A stretch of 64,000 nucleotides of DNA from Methanovulcanius yangii (GTDB taxonomy: Archaea > Halobacteriota > Methanomicrobia > Methanomicrobiales > Methanomicrobiaceae). The notes under the pieces were generated by a model. That model did no database searches and was not told the origin of the DNA. It saw nothing but the letters and a program-made list of their open reading frames with translations. This document shows positions 1-9,813 of this stretch, piece by piece (positions within the stretch are counted from its first letter, which is position 1; every line of letters begins with the position of its first letter). Made by a program: the position numbers and the translations under genes. Location of the stretch: the NCBI RefSeq assembly GCF_018687785.1, contig NZ_LTBL01000001.1, forward strand, positions 921,780 to 985,779. The letters are read 5' to 3'.

Positions 1-1
1 G

Positions 2-208
2 TGCAATTCATTCGTTGCGGTCGTCGGGCACCGGGATGTCCGTCTCCAGCATAAGATATACCACTACAAGCCACTGGGAAGCCTCCTTCAGGGAACACAG
101 CCCCCGACAGAAAACGAGATCCTCGAAGAGATCATCGCTGCAATCGAGACGGCACGGCGGGCAAACGCCCCGGACATCCTCGATTTCAATAAAATTCTGG
201 ATTATTAG
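2..208 (+). CDS. C-terminal end of an unidentified protein (cut by window edge)
   Basis: An open frame runs from the window edge to a TAG at 206-208 and encodes the last 68 residues of a protein. The codons are GC-rich and look coding. The piece contains a segment VVGHRDVRLQHKIYHYKPLG and then an acidic helix-rich tail (EILEEIIAAIETARRAN). I do not recognise the family. It converges on argF, whose stop lies 33 bp further on. The main doubt is identity, not coding status. Confidence 0.55.
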   Translation, partial: CNSFVAVVGHRDVRLQHKIYHYKPLGSLLQGTQPPTENEILEEIIAAIETARRANAPDILDFNKILDY

Positions 209-241
209 GAAAAAAAGGATTCTTTTGTGAGAATATCCCGC

Positions 242-1156
242 TTATCGTTCGAGCAGCAGTGACAGGAGTGCCTTCTGGGCGTGCAGCCGGTTCTCTGCCT
301 GATCAAAGACGACGCTCTTTTCGCCGTCGATGACGGCGGGAGATATCTCCTCGCCCCGGTGAGCCGGAAGGCAGTGCATGACAATCGCCCGGCCGGCCGC
401 CAGAGCAAGAAGCTCCTCATCCACACAGTAGCCCGCAAACGCCCTGAGCCGCTCTTCCTTCTCCGCCTCGTCACCCATCGATATCCACGTATCGGTATAG
501 ACGACATCGGCGCCCGTCACCGCCTCAGCAGGCGTTGCGCAGATGGTATAGGTGGCTCCGATGGCATCTGCCTTCGCGAGGACGGACGCATCAGGAGCAT
601 AGACCCCGCCGGGCGTTGCGACACGGATGTGGTAGCCGGCGAGAGCCGATGCGAGGATCAGGGAGTTGCAGACATTGTTGCCATCGCCGACCCATGCGAT
701 CTCGAGCCCCTCAAGAACCCCGAACTTCTCCCGCATCGTCATGACGTCCGCGAGAATCTGGCAGGGATGCTCGAGGTCGGAGAGGCCGTTGATGACGGGT
801 ATCGTTGCATGCTCTGCAAGCTCCATAACGGTTGCATGGCTCTTCGAGCGAATCATGACCGCGGAGAGATACCGTGAGAGGACCTTTGCGGTATCCTCTA
901 CAATCTCCCCCCTCCCGAGCTGCATGTCGTTCGGGTTTAAGAAGAGGGCATGCCCTCCCAGTTCGAACATGCCGACCTCAAAAGAGATTCTTGTTCGGGT
1001 CGACGCCTTCTCGAAGATCATGCCGAGTGTGTAGCGTTTTTCGAGGGAGTGGTCTTCGCCCCGTGCCCTCTGGTCCTTGAGGAGAAGGGCAAGGTCGATC
1101 ACCTGCACAAATTCGTCCGCCGTCAGATCCAAAATAGAGATGACATCCTTCTTCAT
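242..1156 (-). CDS. argF: Ornithine carbamoyltransferase
   Basis: This enzyme transfers the carbamoyl group of carbamoyl phosphate to ornithine, giving citrulline for arginine synthesis in the cytoplasm. At 304 residues it has the normal family length. The carbamoyl-phosphate motif STRTR is at 52-56, HPCQ at 130-133 and the ornithine-loop HCLP at 261-264. Its ATG overlaps the purD stop as ATGA (1153-1156), so it is the last gene of the operon carS-pyrE-purD-argF. Its substrate carbamoyl phosphate would come from carAB, encoded at 46.8-51.0 kb of this window. Confidence 0.97.
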   Translation of the reverse strand: MKKDVISILDLTADEFVQVIDLALLLKDQRARGEDHSLEKRYTLGMIFEKASTRTRISFEVGMFELGGHALFLNPNDMQLGRGEIVEDTAKVLSRYLSAVMIRSKSHATVMELAEHATIPVINGLSDLEHPCQILADVMTMREKFGVLEGLEIAWVGDGNNVCNSLILASALAGYHIRVATPGGVYAPDASVLAKADAIGATYTICATPAEAVTGADVVYTDTWISMGDEAEKEERLRAFAGYCVDEELLALAAGRAIVMHCLPAHRGEEISPAVIDGEKSVVFDQAENRLHAQKALLSLLLER

Positions 1157-2445
1157 CGGATCTCCCTCATGTGCTGCATGCGGCGCTCGAGCACCTTCCG
1201 GGTGCCGATGTCGGTGCGGTGCCTGACTGCACCGGTGACAGATGCGGCTGCCCGTTCGGCCTTCTCCTCGGCCTCTTCAAGGGTGTCGCCAAGACCAACG
1301 AAGGCAAGGGTCCGCGAGGTCTGCGTATAGAGGGCACCATTCTCCTCCGTGACATTTGCATAGTAGAGGACCGCATCCCCGTAGTTGCCGACGTCGATCC
1401 TCTCTCCTTTCTGCGGATTCCCGGGATAACCTTCGGGAACGAGATATTTGCAGACAGACGCCTTGTGCAGGAAGGAGACATCCTCCGCTGCAAGCGTGCC
1501 CTCCGCAATCTTCCTGACGATCACACCGAAGTCCGACGAGAGGAGGGTGAGAAGATTCATGGCCTCGGGATCTCCGAAGCGTGCATTGAATTCGATGACC
1601 ATGGGGCCGTTCGCGGTGACCATGAACTGACCGTATAAAAAGCCCTTATAGACGAGCCCCTCCGTCCGCATGGCAGCAAGCACCCCTTCCATGATAGCAA
1701 CCGCCTCTGCGTAATCATCCTCCGTCACAAAGGGCAGCATGTGATCCGGCATGGAGTATGATCCCATCCCGCCGGTATTGGGCCCTTCATCGCCCTCATA
1801 CGCGCGTTTGTGATCCTGGACGAGGGGCATGGGCACCACATGTTCGCCGTCGACGAAGGTCATCAGTGTAAACTCCTCACCGATGAGGCGTTCCTCAAGG
1901 ACCACCTCGCCGCCGATCTCACGGATGTACTCCTTTGCGCCTTCGACATCCACGTGCTCACCCATGATCTTAACACCTTTGCCGCCGGTCAGGCCGATCG
2001 GCTTGATGGCAAACTCCCGTCCGGACTCTTCGAGATAGGCACAGGCGGCATCGACATCATGGAACGCGGCAAATGCCGGACATCCGGGGATATCATGCTT
2101 CTTCATCAGGTTCCGGCAGAACTCTTTGTCGGTCTCGATACGGGCCGCCCCCCTGGCAGGACCGACACAGGCGATACCCTCGGATGCAAGGGCATCCGCA
2201 AGACCCGCCTCAAGGGGGGCTTCGGGCCCGACGACCGCATAACGAACGCCACATTCCCTTGCGAAAGCGACGACCGATGGGATATCGGTCTCACTGCAGA
2301 GAAAAATATCTTCAGAGAGTGCAGCTATGCCCGGATTTTTCCGGGACATCACAGAACAGATTGTAACACCACTGCTGCGGGAGAGTGCCTCAGTGAGAGC
2401 GTGCTCTCTGCCCCCTCCACCCACAACAAGAATCTTCATATCCAT
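1153..2445 (-). CDS. purD: Phosphoribosylamine--glycine ligase
   Basis: PurD (GAR synthetase) ligates glycine to phosphoribosylamine with ATP in de novo purine synthesis. The protein opens with [17 protein letters not shown], the N-terminal nucleotide-fold motif of PurD, and continues through an ATP-grasp fold ([14 protein letters not shown] and later [13 protein letters not shown]). The frame is open upstream of 2445, but that extension has no family similarity and would run into pyrE. The chosen ATG has AGGGAAG about seven bases upstream; an ATG two codons later (2439) is equally possible. Length is about 430 residues, as expected. It is followed by argF in a 4-bp overlap. Confidence 0.95.
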   Translation of the reverse strand: MDMKILVVGGGGREHALTEALSRSSGVTICSVMSRKNPGIAALSEDIFLCSETDIPSVVAFARECGVRYAVVGPEAPLEAGLADALASEGIACVGPARGAARIETDKEFCRNLMKKHDIPGCPAFAAFHDVDAACAYLEESGREFAIKPIGLTGGKGVKIMGEHVDVEGAKEYIREIGGEVVLEERLIGEEFTLMTFVDGEHVVPMPLVQDHKRAYEGDEGPNTGGMGSYSMPDHMLPFVTEDDYAEAVAIMEGVLAAMRTEGLVYKGFLYGQFMVTANGPMVIEFNARFGDPEAMNLLTLLSSDFGVIVRKIAEGTLAAEDVSFLHKASVCKYLVPEGYPGNPQKGERIDVGNYGDAVLYYANVTEENGALYTQTSRTLAFVGLGDTLEEAEEKAERAAASVTGAVRHRTDIGTRKVLERRMQHMREIR

Positions 2446-2476
2446 ATTTACTTCCCTGACTGCTAAAAGATTGTTA

Positions 2477-2986
2477 TCAGTCAAGTATCTCTGATATTCT
2501 GACAAGGGGTATCAGGGGGACGCCCACATCCTTCAGGGCAGCCTTCGCACCCTGTTCGCGGTCCACCACCGTGACCACGCCGACGACGGTAGCTCCCGCC
2601 TTCCGGAGCGTCTCTATCCCATAGAGGACGCTTCCACCGGATGTGGTCACGTCCTCGACCAGAAGTACCTTCTTCCCGGAGACATCGCCGATGATCATCT
2701 CCGAAAGGCCGTACCCCTTCCCGGCCTTGCGTATCACCGCATAGGGTTTCCCCGAGGAGAGGGCGGTCGCAACCGCGATCGGCACCGCGCCGACCGCGAC
2801 GCCTGCCACCACCTCAAATACGGCCGCGTCTGCGATGGCAGCACCGATTGCCCCGAGGAGACCCGGGTCGGTCGCTGCCGTCTTAATATCCACATAGTAG
2901 GTGCTTTTCGCACCAGAGGCGAGCGTAAAGTCGCCGAACCGGATGGCTCCTGACTCAATGAGAAGCTCCTGTATGCTGGTTACCAT
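2477..2986 (-). CDS. pyrE: Orotate phosphoribosyltransferase
   Basis: PyrE joins orotate to PRPP to make orotidine monophosphate in pyrimidine synthesis. The PRPP-binding signature is seen as [14 protein letters not shown], preceded by the YVDIKTA segment and the lysine-rich loop [10 protein letters not shown]. The start MVTSIQELL gives 169 residues, typical of archaeal PyrE; the longer open frame reads into carS. The ATG overlaps the end of carS by 7 bp (2980-2986), suggesting coupled translation. The other pyrimidine genes here, pyrC and carAB, lie elsewhere in the window. Confidence 0.96.
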   Translation of the reverse strand: MVTSIQELLIESGAIRFGDFTLASGAKSTYYVDIKTAATDPGLLGAIGAAIADAAVFEVVAGVAVGAVPIAVATALSSGKPYAVIRKAGKGYGLSEMIIGDVSGKKVLLVEDVTTSGGSVLYGIETLRKAGATVVGVVTVVDREQGAKAALKDVGVPLIPLVRISEILD

Positions 2987-3471
2987 GGTACATCCTTGAC
3001 TCCGATCAGATATCCGATAATATTTACGCCCCGATGAAGTAAAGGCGTAAGGATGAGTATCCACAGAGCGATGAGTGGAGTGATCGTCGCAAAGACCCAG
3101 TCCGCATCGAAGATGAGGAGAAGAACGAATGCTCCGGCGACGAGATCATACTGATCGGCGATGGGCCACTTCTCACCACGTTTCTTGTTCAGGCGCCGTT
3201 TGAAAAAACTCTTTCCAAGGTCACCGAGAAGGGCACCCGCCGCAAGGAGGATCACCGCAAGAGGGGTCAGGTACTGCCACCCGAAAACGGATTCAAGACC
3301 TATCTGGACAAATCCACATACAATGCCTGCGGCCGTACCACCGATAAGGCCCCGCCATGTCTTCCCATCCCCAAAGATCCGCCGGCCGTCACTCCAGAAT
3401 CTCCCACCGTCGATCGGGCGTCCGCCCCCGAAGACCGCCGCCGATGAGTTGGGAAGATATGCCGGAATCAT
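2980..3471 (-). CDS. carS: CDP-archaeol synthase
   Basis: CarS activates unsaturated archaetidic acid with CTP to CDP-archaeol, the precursor of all polar archaeal phospholipids; it is an integral membrane enzyme. The family motif YLPNSSAAVFGGGRPIDGG and the DGKTWRG loop are present, followed by several membrane helices and the DLGKSFFKRRLNKKRG cytoplasmic loop. The coordinates use the first canonical ATG. The same frame continues upstream to a TAG, and the extra residues LLSSLAIAFWI match the usual first helix of CarS, but they contain no ATG, GTG or TTG. The true start is probably an ATT at 3519-3517 with a G-rich run upstream, or a base error hides it. First gene of the carS-pyrE-purD-argF operon. 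Confidence 0.92.
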   Translation of the reverse strand: MIPAYLPNSSAAVFGGGRPIDGGRFWSDGRRIFGDGKTWRGLIGGTAAGIVCGFVQIGLESVFGWQYLTPLAVILLAAGALLGDLGKSFFKRRLNKKRGEKWPIADQYDLVAGAFVLLLIFDADWVFATITPLIALWILILTPLLHRGVNIIGYLIGVKDVPW

Positions 3472-3676
3472 TATCCAGAATGCAATAGCAAGGGAAGAGA
3501 GAAGCTCGGTAAACTGAATGGACTAAACCCCCAAGTACAGACTATTAGGAGTAGAGGAAAAGATTAAGGTATCGAATTATGGAGATAATTAGGAAATTGT
3601 TCCAAGAATAGATTTTATTACAATGATGAGATAATGGTGAGATAATTACGTTATCCTTTCCAGTATGTGGTGACCT

Positions 3677-5176
3677 ATGATACTAAAGCAAACAAATGGC
3701 CTGTGCCCGGTCTGCGGCAGAGTCCTTCCTGCCGATATAATAGAAGATAATGGGCAGATCTATATCAATCGTACATGTCCTGAACATGGGGCGTTCAGCC
3801 ATCTCTACTGGTCCGATGCGGAGATGTACAATAAATTCGATCTCTTCGAAAGTATCGGGCACGGGATCGAGAACCCTCAGTTCGAAGCAGCTGACGGATG
3901 TCCGCACGACTGCGGACTGTGCAGCAATCACAAATCCGGAACACTCCTTGCAAATATCGATCTAACCAACCGTTGCAATCTCGCATGCGATTTCTGTTTC
4001 GCAAACGCCCGTGCCTGCGGATATGTCTATGAGCCGTCCTTTGATGAGATCGTCGGCATGCTCCAGCTCCTCCGGGACCAGAAACCGGTTCCGGCCCCGG
4101 CCGTCCAGTTTTCCGGCGGAGAACCAACAATGCGGGAGGATCTCTTCGACATCATCCGCAAAGCCAGATCGATGGGATTTTCCCAGATCCAGATTGCAAC
4201 GAACGGTATCAAACTGGCACAGGATCCCGAGTATGCACGGGAGATGGAAGCTGCAGGAATCACTACCGTCTACCTCCACTTTGACGGGGTCACCCGGGAG
4301 ACGAACCATCTCATTAAGATCAGCAGAAAGGCTCTGGAGAACTGCCGCAAGGTAAAGCTCGGCATTGTCCTCGTCCCTACCGTTATTAACGGGCGCAATG
4401 ACCATGAAGTGGGAGATATCATCCGGTTTGCCGTGGAGAATGTCGATGTGGTCCGCGGGGTGAATTTCCAGCCGGTGGCCTTTACCGGTGCGGCGGACGA
4501 TGAAAATCTCGAACGTGAACGGGTCACCATCCCTGATCTTATGGCACGCATCGAAGACCAGACCGATGGCATCCTGAAGAAGGAATATTTCTATCCGGTC
4601 CCATGTGTCATCCCGTTCTCTGACCTGGTCGAGACCTACACCGGCGAACCGCAGGTACGATTCACCACTCACCAACACTGCGGTGCGGCAACCTATGGAT
4701 TCGTGACCGATGAGGGACTCATCCCCATCAATGAGATGGTTGACGTGGATGGATTCTTCCATGCCATCAACCAGATGAAGGACAAACTGAACCAGGACAA
4801 CGGCTCGATCAACAAATACGTGACACTCATGGAAGGGATAAATGAGATGCGCACGTCCCTGAAGAACGACAGGATGAGCAGCACCACACTCTTCTGGAAG
4901 ATCATCGCCCAGACCCTGGTGAAGCATGACTTCACCGCCCTTCGGGACTTCCACTGGAATGCACTCTTCATCGGGACCATGCACTTCATGGACAACTTCA
5001 ACTACGACACCGCACGCGTCCAGCGCTGTTGCATCCACTACGCAACCCCGGACGGGAAACTCATCCCGTTCTGCACCTACAATTCAGGCCCTGTCTACCG
5101 GGAGAAGGTCTGGAAGGACTACTCACAACCCATTGTCCAGAAAGACCCGATCGTCGATCCCGACACCATAGAATAA
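3677..5176 (+). CDS. tes: Radical SAM protein of the Tes (tetraether lipid synthase) / MJ0619 family
   Basis: A 499-residue radical SAM enzyme. The SAM cluster motif is C100-x3-C104-x2-C107 in the context DLTNRCNLACDFCFANA. It is preceded by a cysteine-rich N-terminal part: C10/C13 (CPVCG), C34, and C75/C79/C82 (GCPHDCGLC). A GGEPTMRED segment follows the cluster. This architecture is that of the MJ0619 family, first reported as a pterin methylase and later shown to be the tetraether synthase that joins archaeol chains into GDGT lipids. Assignment to Tes rather than a paralog is inference, helped by the divergently placed carS. GGTGA stands just before the ATG. A T-rich stretch follows the stop. 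Confidence 0.75.
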   Translation: MILKQTNGLCPVCGRVLPADIIEDNGQIYINRTCPEHGAFSHLYWSDAEMYNKFDLFESIGHGIENPQFEAADGCPHDCGLCSNHKSGTLLANIDLTNRCNLACDFCFANARACGYVYEPSFDEIVGMLQLLRDQKPVPAPAVQFSGGEPTMREDLFDIIRKARSMGFSQIQIATNGIKLAQDPEYAREMEAAGITTVYLHFDGVTRETNHLIKISRKALENCRKVKLGIVLVPTVINGRNDHEVGDIIRFAVENVDVVRGVNFQPVAFTGAADDENLERERVTIPDLMARIEDQTDGILKKEYFYPVPCVIPFSDLVETYTGEPQVRFTTHQHCGAATYGFVTDEGLIPINEMVDVDGFFHAINQMKDKLNQDNGSINKYVTLMEGINEMRTSLKNDRMSSTTLFWKIIAQTLVKHDFTALRDFHWNALFIGTMHFMDNFNYDTARVQRCCIHYATPDGKLIPFCTYNSGPVYREKVWKDYSQPIVQKDPIVDPDTIE

Positions 5177-5291
5177 TATCCACATCTTTTTTCCAGGGTA
5201 GTATCGGTTGATAGATATTCACCCCGGTGCAACACTTTGGAGAGGATGATCCCTTCTGCAGGACAGGGATTCCGATGCAAGGTGTGCAGTA

Positions 5292-6089
5292 ATGATACGG
5301 ATTGTCAGAAAACCAACGGATACACCGGGAGACGATTCGACCGGGATGGTTATCGCCGCACTTGAAGAGAGAAATGCAGATTTTGGTGAGCTCGACCTGA
5401 ATACCGTCGACCCGTTCTCCCACGAGATCGCCGGGGATATCATCTGGGTCTGCGGCATCCGGCAGGATCTCGTCCAGTTCGAGGTGATAAGCGCCCTTGC
5501 TCTCACAAACCGGGTCGTCAACAATCCCTCCGCCATCGCAGCATGCGCGAGCAAGGCCCAGACAACGGCCCGCATGATGCAGATGAAGGTCCCCACGCCC
5601 GACACCATTTTTACCGCCTCCCTCGACGATGCGGCGGCATTTCTGGGGAAGCACGGGACGGCGGTCTATAAGCCTCTCTACGGGTATGACGGGAACGGGA
5701 TCTTCCCGTTCACCGATGTGAGCGAACTCGGCGAAGCCCCGTACTATCTCCAGCAATATATTCACAACGACCGCGATTACCGGGTTTTTGTCATCGACGG
5801 AACCGCAGTTGGTGCGATTATGCGGACTTCGGACTCATTCGCCCATAATATCCACCAGGGCGGTTGCGGCATCGCCCTTGAGACCATACCGGAAGGGATG
5901 GCAAAGATCGCATCAGCGGCCGCACGCGCCATGGACATTGACTACTGCGGTGTCGACCTTCTCGACCACAACGGGTCATACACCGTACTCGAGGTCAACG
6001 GAACCCCCAACTGGCACTGCATGACCGCACCCATCCCGGAGCTTCTGGCAGACTACCTGATCCGGGAAAATGAGAAAATGAATCGATAA
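5292..6089 (+). CDS. RimK-like ATP-grasp ligase
   Basis: A 265-residue ATP-grasp protein of the RimK type, a family that adds glutamate or other amino acids to carboxyl groups at the cost of ATP. Visible are the N-terminal substrate domain (VVNNPSAIAACASKAQT), the ATP-binding strand TAVYKPLYGYDGNGI, DYRVFVIDG, and the metal-site end GVDLLDHNGSYTVLEVNGTPNW. Methanogen relatives include MptN (glutamate addition to tetrahydromethanopterin) and CofF (F420 tail). The sequence does not decide between these or another substrate. It follows the Tes-like gene by 115 bp on the same strand. AGGTGT precedes the ATG. Confidence 0.8.
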   Translation: MIRIVRKPTDTPGDDSTGMVIAALEERNADFGELDLNTVDPFSHEIAGDIIWVCGIRQDLVQFEVISALALTNRVVNNPSAIAACASKAQTTARMMQMKVPTPDTIFTASLDDAAAFLGKHGTAVYKPLYGYDGNGIFPFTDVSELGEAPYYLQQYIHNDRDYRVFVIDGTAVGAIMRTSDSFAHNIHQGGCGIALETIPEGMAKIASAAARAMDIDYCGVDLLDHNGSYTVLEVNGTPNWHCMTAPIPELLADYLIRENEKMNR

Positions 6090-6107
6090 AAAATGATGCT
6101 ATAATAA

Positions 6108-6401
6108 TCAGGATAAATAATCAATTTCTTTCTGCGTCTTCCGGGCAAGCTCATCCATCCTCGCGGAGATACGCTTGGATGCAGACGGCTCGGATTCAGC
6201 CATAATCTCTGCGATGTCCCTGCCGAGCACAAAGATGGCGTGTTTGTGCTCCATCTTGCTCTTATGCACCTGGCTGGGATCAATCTTCAGGGCATAGTAA
6301 TCGGAAAAATCGTACTCCGGATTTGCTGCCTCAAAACTGTCCTTGATCTCCGCCATGATCTTGTGAAGCTTTATCAGTTCTTCTTTATGCACTCCAACCA
6401 C
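6108..6401 (-). CDS. UPF0058 family protein
   Basis: A 97-residue soluble, helical, charged protein. The start HKEELIKLHKIMAEIKDSFE and the internal KMEHKHAIFVLGRDIAEIM are typical of the archaeal UPF0058 family, which has no established function. It converges on the RimK-like gene (19 bp between stops). No membrane segment or metal motif is seen. The start used is the only upstream ATG; the family usually begins at the His-Lys-Glu stretch. Confidence 0.8.
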   Translation of the reverse strand: MVGVHKEELIKLHKIMAEIKDSFEAANPEYDFSDYYALKIDPSQVHKSKMEHKHAIFVLGRDIAEIMAESEPSASKRISARMDELARKTQKEIDYLS

Positions 6402-6600
6402 TCCGCGACTTCACCATTTCGCTGCAGTACTATTGTTCATGAGTGATTGTTAAGCTATTGGAGAGGGTATCGGGAAAAGAAGAGGGTGATATGAACATTT
6501 CTCCCTGGAGCACCCTGATTCCCGAAGGCGGGGTGCCACCACCGACGGAAGAGAGAGCCTGCCGCTCCGTATGGGGGGGAAGGCATATTGGTTCCAGCGG

Positions 6601-7806
6601 TCAGCCGAATTTTAACAGGCTGATGGAGACCGGTTTTTTGACGATGTTCGTGAACTCCGGGGCGGCGATGAAGGCGATGTTTTCGGCGACTGCCTGATCG
6701 AGGAACTTCTGGTCCACGGGCCGGTCGATGACAATCCCGCGGATATCGCCGCCTGTCGCCTTCATGGCATCCTCGGCCAGCGCTGCGTCGGTTTCATCGA
6801 TCTGCACGCACTCGGCATCGAGGAACCGCACGATCCGCTGTCCACGGACCTGTGCCATATGCCAGCCAATCGAACCGGGTTTCTCCTCGCGTGGGGCCGA
6901 ACCCGCCCGTTCGACGGCGGTCTGCCGTGCCGCCTGTTCGGACTCGCTCAGGCGCTGGTGATAGACCTCCTCATTGATGGCCCCCTTCGCATCAAGGATA
7001 AACTCGATGGGCACCTTGTTGCGCAGCGGTTTTACGATCTCCTTTCGGGACATATCCTCCACGGAGAGCCCGCGGGGAGCGATGGCGACATAGTCGACAT
7101 CGGTAATCTGCACGAGTTCCTGGAGAATGAGATCCCCCCCGCGGTCCCCGTCGAAGAACGCAGTCGTCGTCTTTCTCTTGCAGAGATCGACGATCGTCGG
7201 TGGGATGTGGGTGCCTTCCACCGCAATCGCGTTTTTGATGCCGTACCGAAGGAGGTTGATCACATCCGCCCTGCCCTCGACGACGAGGATCGCATCCGAA
7301 TCCATCACATTCGGCCCTGCAGGGAGCCGCTCTTCGCCGATTTCCACGACTTTTTCGATGCGCGAGCATTCCCGCACCGCATCGAGGATGTCCGCTGTGT
7401 CGATCGTTCCTTCATCGAAGGACTCGATGAGGAGTTCCTTGGCCCGCTCCAGGATGTTCTGCCGTTTGGTGACCCTGATATCCTCGATACGTTCGGCAAC
7501 GAAGAAGGCGGTACACGGCCCGACACGTTCGATCGTCTCAAGAGATGCGGCAAGGATGGCTGTTTCCGCCTTGTCGAGGGACGATGCGATGTGAATGTCG
7601 CCCTTGGTAAGGCCCTTTCGCGCTTCGATGCGGACATCAATCCGACCTATCCTCCCGGACCTCTGCAGATCCCGCAGGTCCAGTTCATCGCCCAGAAGAC
7701 CTTCCGTCTGGCCGAATATGGCGCCGATCACATCAGACTTCTCCACCACCCCCTCTATATCGATTTTTATGTGAATGAGATACTTCGTGGTATCCTGTAA
7801 GTGCAT
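6601..7806 (-). CDS. dnaG: Archaeal DnaG-type primase
   Basis: An archaeal DnaG homologue of 401 residues. Members bind RNA, associate with the exosome and have primase activity. The Toprim domain is in the middle: AILVVEGRADVINLLRYG, then TTAFFDGDRGGD with the acidic metal ligands. The N-terminal part (KYLIHIKIDIEGVVEKSDVIGAIFGQTEG) is the archaeal-specific lead. The start MHLQDTTKY was chosen because GGAGGATT lies eight bases upstream and homologues begin here; the longer open frame has no support. A TATA-like run (TTTAAGTA on the minus strand, near 7895) precedes it. About 170 bp lie between it and UPF0058, without a convincing gene. Confidence 0.95.
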   Translation of the reverse strand: MHLQDTTKYLIHIKIDIEGVVEKSDVIGAIFGQTEGLLGDELDLRDLQRSGRIGRIDVRIEARKGLTKGDIHIASSLDKAETAILAASLETIERVGPCTAFFVAERIEDIRVTKRQNILERAKELLIESFDEGTIDTADILDAVRECSRIEKVVEIGEERLPAGPNVMDSDAILVVEGRADVINLLRYGIKNAIAVEGTHIPPTIVDLCKRKTTTAFFDGDRGGDLILQELVQITDVDYVAIAPRGLSVEDMSRKEIVKPLRNKVPIEFILDAKGAINEEVYHQRLSESEQAARQTAVERAGSAPREEKPGSIGWHMAQVRGQRIVRFLDAECVQIDETDAALAEDAMKATGGDIRGIVIDRPVDQKFLDQAVAENIAFIAAPEFTNIVKKPVSISLLKFG

Positions 7807-7994
7807 GTAATAATCCTCCAGATAGGAACATTGGTGCCATGGCATGGAAAACTCGTACGAATCCGTACATAGGCAAGGAATACTTGAACTCTTAATACTT
7901 AAACGAATGGAAATACCGGATACAAAACGGAACCATGGTTCACGGAACACGGGTGACCATGTCTGTCGACGAAATCCGACCGCACGGACCGGTT

Positions 7995-8309
7995 TCAGAG
8001 ACGCCCGGCCAGAAACGCTGCCATCCCCTCGGAAGTGCAGCCATTAATGCGTACGCGCTTTATCGTCGAGGTAGCACCGGACATAATTACGATATCGCTT
8101 TTTTTACAGCCTGTCTCTGATGCAATGAGTGCTATGATTGCCTTGTTTGCCCGTCCCTCGATGGCGGGCGCTTTTATCTGGATCTGAACGGCATTTCGCC
8201 ATTCATTAAATCCCGAAGGAAATCGCTCTTTCTTGCTTCCCGCCGAGACATCAATGGTCAGGATGACCGCGTCTCCATCGGCGGTTATTGCATCGTCAAT
8301 AGTGGCCAT
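7995..8309 (-). CDS. DUF167 / UPF0235 (YggU-like) family protein
   Basis: A small basic protein of about 104 residues. The family pattern is clear: VSAGSKKERFPSG, WRNAVQIQIKAPAIEGRANKAI, then a C-terminal IVIMSGATSTIKRVRI. The function of DUF167 proteins is unknown. The frame is open for 18 codons upstream, but family members start near MATIDDAI, so 8309 was chosen; no strong ribosome site is seen. It stands between dnaG and pyrC on the same strand, about 190 bp from each. Confidence 0.85.
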   Translation of the reverse strand: MATIDDAITADGDAVILTIDVSAGSKKERFPSGFNEWRNAVQIQIKAPAIEGRANKAIIALIASETGCKKSDIVIMSGATSTIKRVRINGCTSEGMAAFLAGRL

Positions 8310-8491
8310 AAGTAAGAGAAGGTTATGTTGCCCGGCATTAACAGCACAGATCATTCGTGGCATGTGCCGTCCGTCACCTGCTTAACCCATTGCCGGGCGG
8401 CCTGTCGCGCAATTGGGTTGTCCCATGGATCACTTCCAGGCTCTGCCAATCGATCACCCGGGGACCTATAAAAGCGCTATATCGGCATTAT

Positions 8492-9766
8492 TTATTCGTC
8501 CTGCGGACACTTATATCCTTGTCCCCTGACCCACTCGCCCGCACCGAAGGTGAATTCGCCCCCGTCATATACCATACGACCGTTACAGACGACGACCTCC
8601 GGAAAGACCCCGCTCATCCCTTCGTACGGCGTCCACCCCGCCCGGCTGTGCAGGCATTCGGCGGTGATGGGGATGGATTCCTTCGGATAAATGGCAATAT
8701 CGGCCGCTGCCCCCGACACAAGCCCCGGCGCAGGGATGCGGAGGATCTCCGCAGGGCGGCTCACCACCTTCTCCAGCACGGAAGCGAGGGCCACCCTTCC
8801 ATCGTAGACCGCGGCGAGCAGAAGGGGAACCATCGTCTCCACCCCCGGGAGCCCTGCGGGCGCTGCCTCGAACGGGCCGGACTTCTCCTCCACGGAGTGG
8901 GGGGCATGGTCCGATGCGATGACGGGTATCCGGTCCCAGAGAGCCCAGAGCTCCTTTCGTTCCTTCTCCGTGCGAATCGGGGGGTTCACCTTTCCGTGGG
9001 CATCCTCCCCGGCAAACATCTCCTGCGATAGAAAGAGATGGTGTGGCATCACCTCAAAGGAGGTGCAGGCCGCCCGGAACGATGCCGCCGATGAGAGGTG
9101 GCAGAAGTGCGACCGCTGTCCGGGAGAAAAGAGATCGCAGATGGACGAGACCGCTGCGGCCTCACCGCTTCCCGGACGGAGGTCGCTGTGCGTGGCAAGA
9201 GTGACGTCCCGTCCCTCTCTGACCTCCTCGCAATGGATGGTGACGAGGGCGTCCAGACGATGGAGTTCCTTGAAACAGCGTTTCAAATCTCCGCTTCCAA
9301 TCGCCTCACCGTAGCTCGATGCGGCGGCGAAAGTCTCCCCGAAGGCAAGTGCCCCCTCTTCGCGGAGGCCCGCGAGATCGGCATGGGGAGTGACGGCACC
9401 GTTGATGCCAAACCGGCAGAACGACCCCTCCCGCGCCTCGGCAACACGGTTCCGAAACGTCTCCCGGGTATCGAGGGGGGGGAGGGTATTGGGCTGGTCG
9501 ACCACCATGGTGACGCCTCCCGCAACAGCGCTTATCGTCCCGGTCGACCATGTCTCCTTATAAGCCTGCCGGGAACCCCCCCGCATATGAACATGCATGT
9601 CGATGGCGCCGGGGAGGCAGAGGTTTCCGCGTGCATCGATCGTCTGTTCGGCGCCCGTTCCTCCGGCCCCGACATGCACCACGCGCCCCTCGCAAATCGT
9701 AATGTCGACGATGCGACCTCCGGGGATGAGGGCGTTTCTAATGATCAGATCGGGAGATGCCGGCAT
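8492..9766 (-). CDS. pyrC: Dihydroorotase
   Basis: Dihydroorotase cyclises carbamoyl-aspartate to dihydroorotate, the third step of pyrimidine synthesis. The zinc motif DMHVH is at 56-60, followed by MRGG; the late signature IASDHAPHSVEEK is near residue 300, and GIPG-like GLPGVETM follows. At 424 residues it is a class I (amidohydrolase-type) enzyme. The protein ends with a short cysteine-containing tail. It is downstream of the DUF2156 gene on the same strand with 47 bp between them. Confidence 0.93.
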   Translation of the reverse strand: MPASPDLIIRNALIPGGRIVDITICEGRVVHVGAGGTGAEQTIDARGNLCLPGAIDMHVHMRGGSRQAYKETWSTGTISAVAGGVTMVVDQPNTLPPLDTRETFRNRVAEAREGSFCRFGINGAVTPHADLAGLREEGALAFGETFAAASSYGEAIGSGDLKRCFKELHRLDALVTIHCEEVREGRDVTLATHSDLRPGSGEAAAVSSICDLFSPGQRSHFCHLSSAASFRAACTSFEVMPHHLFLSQEMFAGEDAHGKVNPPIRTEKERKELWALWDRIPVIASDHAPHSVEEKSGPFEAAPAGLPGVETMVPLLLAAVYDGRVALASVLEKVVSRPAEILRIPAPGLVSGAAADIAIYPKESIPITAECLHSRAGWTPYEGMSGVFPEVVVCNGRMVYDGGEFTFGAGEWVRGQGYKCPQDE

Positions 9767-9813
9767 ACCACAACCTTGCGGCTGAAAGATGGAAAAGATT
9801 CCGGTAGCTCCGG

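Noticed and set aside
3962-5038. 358-residue minus-strand ORF opposite the Tes-like gene
   Set aside because: A shadow of the GC-rich coding frame; the plus strand carries the radical SAM motifs.
6443-6697. 84-residue plus-strand ORF between UPF0058 and dnaG
   Set aside because: About a third of it is antisense to dnaG, and the unique part is low-complexity with no ribosome site.
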